A program made the translations under genes and the position numbers. The notes under the pieces are model-generated. The model was not told where the DNA came from. It did no database searches and was given only the letters and a program-made list of their open reading frames with translations. 36,410 nt of DNA, taken from NCBI RefSeq assembly GCF_024509035.1, contig NZ_JANINT010000132.1:1-36410 (forward strand), given 5' to 3'. How positions within the stretch are numbered: the stretch's first letter is position 1; every line of letters begins with the position of its first letter. This DNA is from Nocardioides sp. Its GTDB lineage: Bacteria > Actinomycetota > Actinomycetes > Propionibacteriales > Nocardioidaceae. This document shows positions 6,312 through 14,375 of this stretch, one piece after another.

Positions 6312-7361
6312 TCAGGCGTGGTCCTCGAGGTGCGCGGCGTCGCGGATCTCGCCGACCAGCTCCTCGATGACGTCCTCGAGCGTGGCCAGACCCAGCGTGC
6401 GGCCCTCGACGTCGACGACCCGGGCCATGTGTGCGCCCCGCCGCTGCAGCGTCTCGAGCGCACCGTGCAGCGGCTCGTCGGCGACGACCGGGGCGAAGGG
6501 ACGGATCCACCGGTCCGCCACCGGCCGCGACCGCCGCTCCTCGTCGGGCTCGAGCACGTCCTTGATGTGGAGGTAGCCGACCAGCGAGCCGTCGGCCCCT
6601 GTCACGGGGAACCTGCTGAACCCGGTGGCCGCGCAGAGCGCCTCGACCTCCGCCCCGGTCGCGCCGCGCGCCACGGTGGTCAGCGAGTCCGGCGGCATCA
6701 GCACGGCGGCGACGGTCTTCTCGGTGAACCCCAGCGCCCCCGCCAGCCGGTCGTACTCGTCGGCCTCGAGCAGCCCCTCGCCCCGGGACTCCTCGACCAG
6801 CGCCGCGACCTCCTCGCGGGTGTACGTCGAGCTCACCTCGTCGGTCAGCCGGGCGCCCATGAGCCGCAGCACGCCCGAGGCGATCGCGTTGATGACGACC
6901 ACCACGGGACGCAGCACGGTCACGATGCCCCAGATGGGCGGCCCGAGCACGAGCGCAGCACGGTCGGGACCGGCGAGCGCGATGTTCTTCGGGATCATCT
7001 CGCCGAGCACCACGTGCAGGTAGACCACGACGCCGAGCGCGATCACGAACGAGGTCGGGTGGAGGAACGACTCGGGGACGTGGGCGGCGTGCAGGACGGG
7101 CTCGACCGCGTGCGCGACCGCGGGCTCGCCGACCGCACCGAGCACCAGGGAGCACACCGTGATGCCGAGCTGGTTGACGCCGATCACCAGCGAGATGTTC
7201 TCCATCGCCTTGATCGTCGTGCGCGCCATCCGCGATCCGGCCTCCGCGCGCGGCTCGAGCTGGGTGCGGCGGGCCGACACGAGCGCGAACTCCGCGCCGA
7301 CGAAGAACGCGTTGCCGAGCACGAGGAGGATCGCCAGGGGGATCGCGGTCGCCGGGCTCAT
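6312..7361 (-). CDS. CorC/HlyC-type CBS-domain membrane protein (second of pair)
   Basis: 349 residues: a DUF21 (CNNM) membrane domain with about four helices (residues 1-150), then paired CBS domains (about 205-325). The usual C-terminal CorC_HlyC domain appears to be missing or very short, since the protein ends right after DVIEELVGEIRDAAHLEDHA. The DUF21 signature FFVGAEFALVSARRTQLE is clear. Family members are linked to magnesium or cobalt efflux and were historically misnamed hemolysins. The ATG at 7361 has GGGAGG about 7 bases upstream and overlaps the previous gene by four bases (ATGA), so the two are translationally coupled and probably form a heteromer. Confidence 0.9.
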   Translation of the reverse strand: MSPATAIPLAILLVLGNAFFVGAEFALVSARRTQLEPRAEAGSRMARTTIKAMENISLVIGVNQLGITVCSLVLGAVGEPAVAHAVEPVLHAAHVPESFLHPTSFVIALGVVVYLHVVLGEMIPKNIALAGPDRAALVLGPPIWGIVTVLRPVVVVINAIASGVLRLMGARLTDEVSSTYTREEVAALVEESRGEGLLEADEYDRLAGALGFTEKTVAAVLMPPDSLTTVARGATGAEVEALCAATGFSRFPVTGADGSLVGYLHIKDVLEPDEERRSRPVADRWIRPFAPVVADEPLHGALETLQRRGAHMARVVDVEGRTLGLATLEDVIEELVGEIRDAAHLEDHA

Positions 7362-8761
7362 CGGGAGCCTCCCTCGCCGTGGCGGTGCGCCGCACGGCCC
7401 TCGCCGCCCACGGGTCCGTCGTCGGCCCCACCGTCGAGCAGGCGCAGGGTGAGGCGGTCGATCCGGAGGCCGTCCATCCGGGCCACCGTGAGGACGGCGA
7501 GCCGCTCCGCCGGCTCGTCGGGGTCGGACCGGTCGGGCACGCTGACCTCGGCCAGGTCGCCGACCTCGGGCACCCGGCCGAGGACGCGGAGGACCAGCCC
7601 CGCGATCGTGTCGTAGTCCTCGTGGTCGGGCAGTGCGATGCCGGTGAGGTCCTCGACCTCGTCGGGCCGCAGCAGACCCGAGAGCGACCAGGTCCCGTCG
7701 CGCTGCAACCGCCCCTTGGCGCTGAGCCCGTCGTGCTCGTCGGCGATGTCACCGACGATCTCCTCGACCACGTCCTCGAGGGTGACGATCCCGGCGAACC
7801 CACCGTACTCGTCCATGACCACCGCGAGCTGGAACCCGTCCTTGCGCAGCAGGGCCAGCAACGGGTCGAGCCGCAGGGAGTCCGGGACGACGATCGGCTT
7901 GGCCATCAGGTGCTTGACCTTGGTGGTCGCGCGCTCGTAGACGGGCAGCGCGACGGCGTTCTTGACGTGCACCGTGCCCACGACGTTCTCCTCGGCGTCC
8001 AGCACCGGGAAGCGGGAGTGGCCGGTGGCCCGAGTCAGCTCGATGACCGCGCTGGCGCGGTCGTTGGCCTCGAGGCTGTTCGAGCGCACGCGGGGCGTCA
8101 TGATCTCGCCGGCCGTGCGGGCGCCGAACTCCACGGAGCGCTCCATCAGCTCGGCGGTCTCCACGTCGAGGGTGCCGAGGTCGGCCGAGCGCTGGATCAG
8201 CGAGGCGAGCTCGGTCGAGCTGCGCGCCGAGCGGAGCTCCTCCTGGGGCTCGATGCCCAGGCGACGGACCACGGCGTTGGCCGAGCCGTTGAGCACCCGG
8301 ATGGGCCCGCGGGCCAGCGCCGTGAACGATCGCTGGAACCTCTGGGTCGCCCGCGCGACCTCCATCGGCTTGGCCAGGGCCAGGTTCTTGGGCACCAGCT
8401 CGCCGAAGATCATCGTGAGCACCGTCCCGAGGGTCAGGCCGATGCCGACCGCCACCGGGGTGATCGCGCCCTCGGGCGTGCCGAGCGAGCGCAGCGGCCC
8501 GTCGATCAGCTCAGCGATGGCGGGCTCGGCGAGGTAGCCGATGGCCAGGTTCGTGATCGTGATGCCCACCTGCGCCCCGGAGAGCTGGGTCGACAGGCTG
8601 CGCAGGGCCTGCTGGACGCCGCTCGCACCGCTGTCACCGGCCGCGGCGGCGCGCTCGACCTGGCTGCGGTCGACGGTGACGAACGCGAACTCGGCAGCGA
8701 CGAACACGCCGCAGGCGAGGATCAGGAGCAGCGCTGCCACCAGCAGCACCCACGCGGTCAT
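7358..8761 (-). CDS. CorC/HlyC-type CBS-domain membrane protein (first of pair)
   Basis: 467 residues: DUF21 membrane domain (about 1-190, with VFVAAEFAFVTVDRSQVE and GELVPKNLALAKP), two CBS domains (about 205-335; RVRSNSLEANDRASAV, then FQLAVVMDEYGGFAGIVTLE) and a complete C-terminal CorC_HlyC domain (about 355-435, including DEVEDLTGIALPDHEDYDTIAG). The full-length protein is typical of the family implicated in divalent cation, especially Mg2+, homeostasis. The ATG at 8761 has GGGAGAG 6 bases upstream; the longer frame to 8971 runs back into the divergent intergenic region. It is the first gene of a minus-strand unit; the next copy overlaps by four bases, and pgsA follows after 64 bases. 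Confidence 0.92.
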   Translation of the reverse strand: MTAWVLLVAALLLILACGVFVAAEFAFVTVDRSQVERAAAAGDSGASGVQQALRSLSTQLSGAQVGITITNLAIGYLAEPAIAELIDGPLRSLGTPEGAITPVAVGIGLTLGTVLTMIFGELVPKNLALAKPMEVARATQRFQRSFTALARGPIRVLNGSANAVVRRLGIEPQEELRSARSSTELASLIQRSADLGTLDVETAELMERSVEFGARTAGEIMTPRVRSNSLEANDRASAVIELTRATGHSRFPVLDAEENVVGTVHVKNAVALPVYERATTKVKHLMAKPIVVPDSLRLDPLLALLRKDGFQLAVVMDEYGGFAGIVTLEDVVEEIVGDIADEHDGLSAKGRLQRDGTWSLSGLLRPDEVEDLTGIALPDHEDYDTIAGLVLRVLGRVPEVGDLAEVSVPDRSDPDEPAERLAVLTVARMDGLRIDRLTLRLLDGGADDGPVGGEGRAAHRHGEGGSR

Positions 8762-8934
8762 CGTCGCTCTCCCTGCGAGGAGAGCCGGGGACTTTGAGAG
8801 CCGTCCATGAGCTGGGCGTCGGGTCCTCACTGGGTTTCGGGTCTGGTGCCCCAGCACTCTACCGGCGTCGGGGCCGCGACGACATTCCTCGAACAGGCCC
8901 GAGACGACCGATCGACGCTTACGCTGGTCGCTCC

Positions 8935-10542
8935 ATGTCCACCTCTCGGTCTCGGGCCCGGTCTCGGGCACTTCCCCCGGTCTCTCGCCGCGCCGTCGTG
9001 GCGAGCGCTGCCACCGGCGTGGCCGCCGGGACCGTCGTCGGTGCGGGCACCGGGAGGGCCGCGGCCGCCTCCTCGGCGTACAGCCCCGCCCACTACCGCG
9101 GTCGACCCCTGCTCGGCACTGCGGCCCGACACCTGGTCGGGCGCTTCTCCTACGGCGTGACGCCCACCCTGGCCGCGCAGGTCCGAGCGGCCGGCGGCGC
9201 CCAGAAGTGGTTCGCGGCCCAGCTGCGTCCCGCGTCGGTGTCCGACCCCGGCACCGAGGCGCTGCGCGACTGGTGGCCGAGCCTCTCCCGCGGCGCCACC
9301 GAGCTGTGGCGGCGCCAGCGCGACGACGTCGAGGGCGTGTGGGAGGTGATGTTCGACTACCAGCGCTGGGTGCTCGTGCGCCGGATGCGTTCGCGCTGCC
9401 AGGTGCTCGAGGTGATGACCGAGTTCTGGGAGAACCACTTCAACGTGCCGGTCAACGGCGACGCCCAGGGCGTCTGGCGACGGCAGTACGGCGACGCCAT
9501 CCGCAGCCGTGCCCTCGGGCGGTTCGAGGACCTGCTGCAGGCGACCATCACCCACCCCGCGATGCTGATCAGCCTCGACAACGTCGAGTCCACCGAGCGG
9601 CACCCCAACGAGAACCTCGGCCGCGAGCTGCTCGAGCTGCACACCGTGGGCCGGGGCGCCTACGACGAGGGGGACGTCAAGGCGTCCGCGCGGATCCTCA
9701 CCGGGTGGAGCGTCGACATGTGGGACACCTTCCAGGCGGAGTACCGCCGCGCCTGGCACGCGACCGGACCGGTACGGGTGATGGGCTTCAGCCACCCCAA
9801 CGCCGACCCCGACGGTCGTGACGTCACGCGCGCCTACCTGACCTACCTGGCCCACCACCCGAGCACAGCGCAGCGGATCGGCCGCAAGCTCGCGGTGAAG
9901 TTCGTCAGCGACGACCCGCCGCAGCAGCTCGTCGACCAGCTCGCCCGGGTCTACCTCGACCACGACACCGAGATCGCACCGGTGCTCAGGTCGCTGGTGT
10001 CCTCCACCGCGTTCCGCACCTCGGTCGGGGCCAAGGTCCGCGACCCGGGAGAGGACCTCGTCGCCTCCTACCGCGCCCTGGACCTGCGGCTCACGGCACC
10101 TCCCGCCGGCGACGCGGGCGACGAGCACGCCGCCAACGCGCTGCTGTGGCAGGTCGACGGCATCGGCACCAAGCCCTTCGACTGGCCCCGGCCCGACGGC
10201 CAGCCGGTCGACAACCGGTCCTGGGCCTCACCGTCGCGGATGCTGGCCTCGATGGACCTCCACCTGAGCCTGTCCGGGGGCTGGTGGCCGACCGAGGGCG
10301 TCCGCTACCACCCGCCGGCCTGGTGGGTGCCTGACTTCCCGATGCGCTTCGACCTGCTGGTCGACCACCTCTCGCAGGTCCTCCTCCACCGTCGCTCCAC
10401 CTCCCAGCTGCTCGAGGCGTGCTGTCTCGCCGTCGACGTCGGTCCGCGCGAGCGGATCACCCGCGACCACGGCCTGGTGAAGTGGAACATGCCGCGGCTG
10501 CTCACCACGTTCCTCGACTCCCCCGCCTTCCTGACCCGGTGA
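8935..10542 (+). CDS. Tat-exported DUF1800 protein
   Basis: 535 residues. The N-terminus has a twin-arginine signal (SRRAVVASAATGVAAGTVVG, about residues 16-35), so the protein is likely exported folded. The remainder is DUF1800 (PF08811), recognisable from HLVGRFSYGVTPTLA, the EFWENHFNVPV segment, NENLGRELLELHTVG and ARILTGWSVD. Function is unknown; DUF1800 genes are characteristically followed by a DUF1501 gene, as here with a 4-base GTGA contact. The ATG at 8935 has no ribosome site, but TACGCT (8920-8925) lies 9 bases upstream, so a leaderless message is possible. The ORF extends to 8794 without a convincing start. Both proteins may act as an exported pair. Confidence 0.9.
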   Translation: MSTSRSRARSRALPPVSRRAVVASAATGVAAGTVVGAGTGRAAAASSAYSPAHYRGRPLLGTAARHLVGRFSYGVTPTLAAQVRAAGGAQKWFAAQLRPASVSDPGTEALRDWWPSLSRGATELWRRQRDDVEGVWEVMFDYQRWVLVRRMRSRCQVLEVMTEFWENHFNVPVNGDAQGVWRRQYGDAIRSRALGRFEDLLQATITHPAMLISLDNVESTERHPNENLGRELLELHTVGRGAYDEGDVKASARILTGWSVDMWDTFQAEYRRAWHATGPVRVMGFSHPNADPDGRDVTRAYLTYLAHHPSTAQRIGRKLAVKFVSDDPPQQLVDQLARVYLDHDTEIAPVLRSLVSSTAFRTSVGAKVRDPGEDLVASYRALDLRLTAPPAGDAGDEHAANALLWQVDGIGTKPFDWPRPDGQPVDNRSWASPSRMLASMDLHLSLSGGWWPTEGVRYHPPAWWVPDFPMRFDLLVDHLSQVLLHRRSTSQLLEACCLAVDVGPRERITRDHGLVKWNMPRLLTTFLDSPAFLTR

Positions 10543-10547
10543 CCACC

Positions 10548-11786
10548 ATGAGCCGACCCTGCTGCCCCGAGTTCGCGCGGGTCTCGCGCCGCGGCCTGTT
10601 CTCGGGCGTGGTCGCGCTCGCGGGCGCCACGACCGTCGTGGGCTCGGCCGCGATCACCACCTCCGCCTCCGCGCTCACGCCCGCCCGGTCCGTGCTCGTG
10701 GTGCTCTCCCTGCGCGGCGCGGCCGACGGGCTCTCGCTGGTGGTCCCCCACGACGACCCGGTCTACTACTCCTCGCGGCCCGACATCGCCGTCCCCACCG
10801 ATCGTCTCCTCGTCAAGGACGGCAAGTTCGGCCTCCATCCCGAGCTCGCCCCGCTGCTGCCGCTGTGGCAGAGCGGCCGGCTGGCCGCCGTCCACGGCAC
10901 CGGGCTGCCGGCGCCCAACCGGTCGCACTTCTCCGCCATGGAGGAGGTCGAGGACGCCGACCCCGGCTCGGACGCCCGCACCGGCTGGCTCAACCGGCTC
11001 ATCGGCACCGACGCCGGGACCTCCCCGCTGCAGGGCTTCAACGTGGGCGGAGGCGTCGTACCGACCTCGCTGTACGGCACCCAGGCCGTCATGTCCGCCG
11101 GCGACGTCGACTCGGTGCAGATCCCGGGCGACGACAAGTGGGACACCACCAAGGGACGGCGCGCCTCGCTGCACCGTCTCTGGGACGCCGACCCCAGCAC
11201 GCTGGGTACGGCGATGCGCTCGTTGTTCGGGGCGCTCGACGACTTCGCACCGGTCCGCGAGGCCGCCGACCACCGCGCGTCCTACCCGCGCACCGACCTG
11301 GGCCGAGCCCTCTGCGAGGTGGCCCGCGTCATCCGCGGCGACGTCGGCGTCGAGGTGATCACCGTCGACCAGGGCGACTGGGACATGCACGCCGACCTCG
11401 GCAGCTCCGAGCGCGGCTGGCTCCGCGACAACACCCGCGACCTCGCCACCGCGCTCGCCGCGTTCTTCGACGACCTCGGCGACCAGTCGGACAAGGTCAC
11501 GCTGGTGACGATCAGCGAGTTCGGCCGCCGGGTCGCCCAGAACGACAGCTACGGTCTCGACCACGGCTACGGCAACGTCATGTTCGTCGCGGGCGCCGGC
11601 GTCCGCGGCGGCCGCTACTACGGCACGATGGCCCCGCTCACCGGCGACGTCGACTCCGACGTCCCGGTGACCACCGACTACCGCAGCGTGCTCGCCGAGG
11701 TCGTCGCGACCCGGTTCGGGGCCTCGACCGCCGCGGTGTTCCCGCGCTTCTCCCCCGAGCCGGTCGGGGTGATGACCTCGCTGTGA
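10548..11786 (+). CDS. Tat-exported DUF1501 protein
   Basis: 412 residues. The twin-arginine signal VSRRGLFSGVVALAGATTVV (about residues 12-31) indicates export by Tat. The DUF1501 domain (PF07394) has the alkaline-phosphatase-like or sulfatase-like fold predicted for the family: VLVVLSLRGAADGLSLVVPH near the start, LPAPNRSHFSAMEEVE, and the metal-site-like GDWDMHAD and ISEFGRRVAQN with DHGYGNVMFVAG. The substrate is unknown. A GTG at 10539 overlapping the DUF1800 stop codon (GTGA) is the alternative start and would add three residues; the ATG is chosen conservatively. Translation is probably coupled to the gene before it. A KstR-like box for the next gene follows the stop codon. Confidence 0.9.
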   Translation: MSRPCCPEFARVSRRGLFSGVVALAGATTVVGSAAITTSASALTPARSVLVVLSLRGAADGLSLVVPHDDPVYYSSRPDIAVPTDRLLVKDGKFGLHPELAPLLPLWQSGRLAAVHGTGLPAPNRSHFSAMEEVEDADPGSDARTGWLNRLIGTDAGTSPLQGFNVGGGVVPTSLYGTQAVMSAGDVDSVQIPGDDKWDTTKGRRASLHRLWDADPSTLGTAMRSLFGALDDFAPVREAADHRASYPRTDLGRALCEVARVIRGDVGVEVITVDQGDWDMHADLGSSERGWLRDNTRDLATALAAFFDDLGDQSDKVTLVTISEFGRRVAQNDSYGLDHGYGNVMFVAGAGVRGGRYYGTMAPLTGDVDSDVPVTTDYRSVLAEVVATRFGASTAAVFPRFSPEPVGVMTSL

Positions 11787-11807
11787 CCCGGCGCGGGGAC
11801 CGTCGAC

Positions 11808-11821
11808 AAGAACCTGTTCTA
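11808..11821. promoter_or_regulatory. KstR-like operator, imperfect
   Basis: AAGAACCTGTTCTA fits the mycobacterial KstR consensus TNNAACNNGTTNNA except that the first base is A. It ends 9 bases before the GTG of the DapB-fold gene, the same spacing (9-11 bases) as the three better boxes have to their genes. The -10 hexamer here (TATCTG, 11820-11825) is weaker than at the others. The spacing is the main reason to take it seriously. Confidence 0.45.
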
Positions 11822-11830
11822 TCTGCGAGC

Positions 11831-12889
11831 GTGTCGGGCGTGCGCGTCATCCAGTGGGCCACCGGCGGCGTCGGCCGGGCGGCCATCGAAGGAATCCTGC
11901 AGCACCCCGAGCTCGACCTGGTCGGCTGCTGGGTGCACAGCGCCGACAAGCACGGCCTCGACGTCGGCGAGATCCTCGGCACCGACCCGATCGGGGTGCG
12001 CGCGACCAGCAGCGTGGAGGAGATCCTGGCACTGCCGGCCGACGCGGTGCTGTACGCACCGCTGATCCCCGACCGCGACCAGGTCGCCGCGCTGCTGCGC
12101 GCGGGCAAGAACGTCGTGACGCCGGTCGGCTGGTTCTACCCCACCGAGAAGGACGGCGCGCCGCTCGCGGCGGCCTGCGCCGAGGGTGGGAGCACCCTGC
12201 ACGGCACGGGCATCAACCCGGGAGGCATCACCGAGCTCCACCCGTTGATGTTCTCAGCGCTCTCCTCCTCCGTCACCTTCGTGCGTGGCGAGGAGTTCTC
12301 TGACATCCGCACCTACAACGCACCGGACGTGGTGCGCCACATCATGATGTTCGGTGGGCCTCCGGAGGAGGCGATGGGCGGGCCGATGCTCGGCCTGCTC
12401 TCCGGCGGTTTCGTCCAATCGGTGCGGATGTGCCTGGACGCGCTGGGGTTCTCCCGGGACGCGGAGATCCGCACCTCACAGGAGGTCGCGGTGGCGACCG
12501 CCCCGATCCAGACCCCCATCGGAGTCATCGAGCCGGGACGCGTGGCGGGCCAGCGGTTCGTGTGGGAGGCGTTCGTCCGCGACGCGTGCGTCGTACGCAT
12601 CGCGGTCAACTGGCTGATGGGCGAGGAGCACCTCGAGCCGGCGTGGACCTTCGGTCCCCAGGGCGAGAGGTTCGAGGTCGAGGTGCGTGGCGACCCGAAC
12701 ACGTTCGTCACCATCAAGGGCTGGCAGCCGGAGACCGTCGAGGAAGGGCTCGTCCGCAACCCGGGCGTGGTCGCGACCGCACTGCACTGCGTCAACTCGA
12801 TCCCGTACGTCGTGGCCGCCGAGCCCGGGATCCGGACCTACCTCGACCTGCCGCTCATCGCCGGGCGGGCGCACCCCGACCTTCGCTGA
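11831..12889 (+). CDS. DapB-fold NAD(P)-dependent oxidoreductase of unknown substrate
   Basis: 352 residues. The N-terminal Rossmann fold (VRVIQWATGGVGRAAIEGIL, about residues 4-23) and the following HPELDLVGCWVHSADKHGLD resemble dihydrodipicolinate reductase N-domains and 2,4-diaminopentanoate dehydrogenase relatives. The central and C-terminal part (GTGINPGGITELHPLMFSAL and beyond) is the dimerisation/substrate domain found in these amine-dehydrogenase-like proteins, common in steroid-degrading actinobacteria. It is not a lysine-pathway DapB, which is shorter. The GTG at 11831 is chosen because the upstream KstR-like box then has the same spacing as in neighbouring promoters; GTG 11840 is possible. 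Its 3' end overlaps the convergent nitroreductase gene by 35 bases. A role in steroid metabolism is inferred from the box only. Confidence 0.75.
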   Translation: MSGVRVIQWATGGVGRAAIEGILQHPELDLVGCWVHSADKHGLDVGEILGTDPIGVRATSSVEEILALPADAVLYAPLIPDRDQVAALLRAGKNVVTPVGWFYPTEKDGAPLAAACAEGGSTLHGTGINPGGITELHPLMFSALSSSVTFVRGEEFSDIRTYNAPDVVRHIMMFGGPPEEAMGGPMLGLLSGGFVQSVRMCLDALGFSRDAEIRTSQEVAVATAPIQTPIGVIEPGRVAGQRFVWEAFVRDACVVRIAVNWLMGEEHLEPAWTFGPQGERFEVEVRGDPNTFVTIKGWQPETVEEGLVRNPGVVATALHCVNSIPYVVAAEPGIRTYLDLPLIAGRAHPDLR

Positions 12890-13808
12890 CGGCCACGGGA
12901 CGCCGCGGGGTCGGCCGGGCCGGGGCGGTGGGGCCGAGCCGGGCGACCATCTGGGGCACGTGCCCGTGGACGACTGCGCCCAACCGGGCTCGGAGCGCGG
13001 GGCTGGCCTCGCACGGCTGGTTCTCGAAGGCGGCGGAGAGTCCCTCCCGTGTCGCCGTGAGCAGCACCCGTTGGAGCGCCTGGCCGGCGCAGAGCCAGTC
13101 CTCGGGCTCGTCCTCCTGGGTCGCCAGCACGACCACGGCCGGCGCCTCGGACACCAGGCGCGCGTCGGTGGCGCCCAGCCGGCGGCCCAGGTCGAGGTGC
13201 GCCACCACGAACCGGGTCGGCACCAAGGAGGCGACCGAGACCGGCAGCCCGTCGCCACCGTGCCGGATGCGGAACCAGCGGGCGAGCTCCCGGCGCCATC
13301 CGCGGTCGCACCACAAGACGTGGTCCGCCTCGCCCACGAGACCCGCGACGGAGTTGCGCTGCAAGGCGTCCATCACGTGGAGGATTGCCCCCTCGGCCGC
13401 CGCCGCGGCCGTGAGCGTCGCGAGGGTCCGCGCGTCGACCGTCGCCCGCTCGAACGGACCGTGGTGCGTACGTCGCGTGGCGACAGCGTCGTAGAGGTCG
13501 GCCTCGTCGCCGGGTGCGTCGGTCAGGTGCACCGTGGCCAGGTGGTCGGGGTCGGTGTCGCCCTCGGGGTAGGGCTGGACGATCGTGCCCATCCCGGCGT
13601 GCGCGGCCGCCACCCGGAGCGCGAAGAGCGCGGCCCCACAGCTGATGACGAGCTCGCGGCCGCGGGGGTCGTTGACCGGCAGGGCGCGGGCCCGGTCCGC
13701 GTAGAGCTCGACGCGGGACTCGTCGGACGCGACCGCCCACCGCCACGGCTGGGTGTTGTGCGACGACGGCGCCCAGGCGGCTGCTGCGACGAGCTCGGTG
13801 ATCGACAT
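12855..13808 (-). CDS. Acg-type nitroreductase-family protein
   Basis: 317 residues of the Acg family (M. tuberculosis Rv2032 and relatives), a divergent branch of the flavin nitroreductase superfamily in which the FMN site may be self-covered. The family start ITELVAAAAWAPSSHNTQPW (about residues 3-22) and the paired half-domains with ATRRTHHGPFERATVDARTL are clear. Mycobacterial homologues are DosR-dependent dormancy genes, but no DosR-like box was recognised here. The ATG at 13808 has GGGAGG 4-5 bases upstream; an ATG at 13820 has none. It stands alone and its 3' end overlaps the DapB-fold gene convergently by 35 bases. Substrate and reaction are unknown. Confidence 0.85.
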   Translation of the reverse strand: MSITELVAAAAWAPSSHNTQPWRWAVASDESRVELYADRARALPVNDPRGRELVISCGAALFALRVAAAHAGMGTIVQPYPEGDTDPDHLATVHLTDAPGDEADLYDAVATRRTHHGPFERATVDARTLATLTAAAAAEGAILHVMDALQRNSVAGLVGEADHVLWCDRGWRRELARWFRIRHGGDGLPVSVASLVPTRFVVAHLDLGRRLGATDARLVSEAPAVVVLATQEDEPEDWLCAGQALQRVLLTATREGLSAAFENQPCEASPALRARLGAVVHGHVPQMVARLGPTAPARPTPRRPVAVSEGRGAPARR

Positions 13809-13895
13809 GGGACCTCCCATGTCCGAGCCTGACGGGCGGGGCGATCGGGAGGTCAGGGGCGAAGGTCCGCCGGTCGGGAGGCGGTGGACCCGGAC

Positions 13896-14144
13896 CTACC
13901 TCCGGCGGGTGTCGCGGGGGCCGTTCCGGTCGCCCTGCTGGCCGGTCTGCTGGCCGGTCTGCTGGCCGGTCTGCTGGCCGGTGTCGGGCCCGGTGTCCTG
14001 GCCTCGATCGACCTGCTGGACCGAGCTCTCGTCGTGCTGGAGCCGGTCGAGCGCGTGTTGGACGTCGGCGACCTGCACCATCGTGCAGACGGCGGCGATC
14101 GCGATCACGAGTGCGGTGGCGATGGCGTGCAGTACGTCGCGCAT
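13896..14144 (-). CDS. Small membrane-anchored protein with TGQQ repeat
   Basis: 82 residues, not recognised as a known family. An N-terminal membrane helix (about residues 7-26, AIATALVIAIAAVCTMVQVA) is followed by a short helical stretch (VQHALDRLQHDESSVQQ), then four TGQQ repeats (about 55-70) and a basic tail ending DTRRR. The repeats come from four identical 12-bp units. The arrangement suggests a single-pass protein with a polar flexible tail, side uncertain. The ATG at 14144 has a G-rich stretch about 6 bases upstream. The opposite strand is also open with an LLAG repeat, so the coding strand is not proven; the membrane helix and start context favour this one. Confidence 0.45.
   Translation of the reverse strand: MRDVLHAIATALVIAIAAVCTMVQVADVQHALDRLQHDESSVQQVDRGQDTGPDTGQQTGQQTGQQTGQQGDRNGPRDTRRR
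13935..13982. repeat. Four perfect 12-bp tandem repeats
   Basis: CTGCTGGCCGGT occurs four times in a row without a mismatch. On the minus strand it encodes TGQQ in the small membrane protein. Unit length is a multiple of three, so copy-number changes by slippage would keep the frame. Confidence 0.95.
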
Positions 14145-14270
14145 CTCAGTCCCCCCAGACCTGGTGATGCGGGTTGATCCCCTCTGCCACCCATGATGCC
14201 ACCGGCCCGGATGCTGCGCCGCGATCGCAGCGTGATCTTCGCGACGGCCCCCGGGTCACCGACCGTCGTC

Positions 14271-14325
14271 GTTTGGTCACCAACGACATCCCCCGACCCG
14301 AGATCTCTGTCGTTGGTGACCAAAC
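14271..14325. repeat. Dispersed hairpin element, copy 3
   Basis: GTTTGGTCACCAACGACA (14271-14288) and its exact reverse complement (14308-14325) form an 18-bp stem around a 19-base spacer, identical arms to those at 991-1047. The spacer differs and contains GAGATCTC. It lies 51 bases after the stop codon of the minus-strand nitronate-monooxygenase-like gene, in the 231-bp gap before the TGQQ gene. Like copies 1 and 2 it is downstream of one minus-strand gene and upstream of another. Confidence 0.9.
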
Positions 14326-14375
14326 CGCAACAGTCCGGCGCGCGAGCCCGCTGCCGGCCGTGCGTCGGCGCGCGG

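Noticed and set aside
8794-8934. N-terminal extension of the DUF1800 gene
   Set aside because: The added 47 codons would put the Tat signal in the middle of the protein; the ATG at 8935 places it correctly.
11831-12889. Lysine-pathway dapB
   Set aside because: The protein is about 100 residues longer than DapB and lacks the expected C-domain motif; no lysine biosynthesis gene is nearby.
13884-14177. Plus-strand LLAG-repeat frame over the TGQQ gene
   Set aside because: It is the complement of the 12-bp repeat; it has no convincing ribosome site, and the minus-strand frame has a better membrane helix and start.
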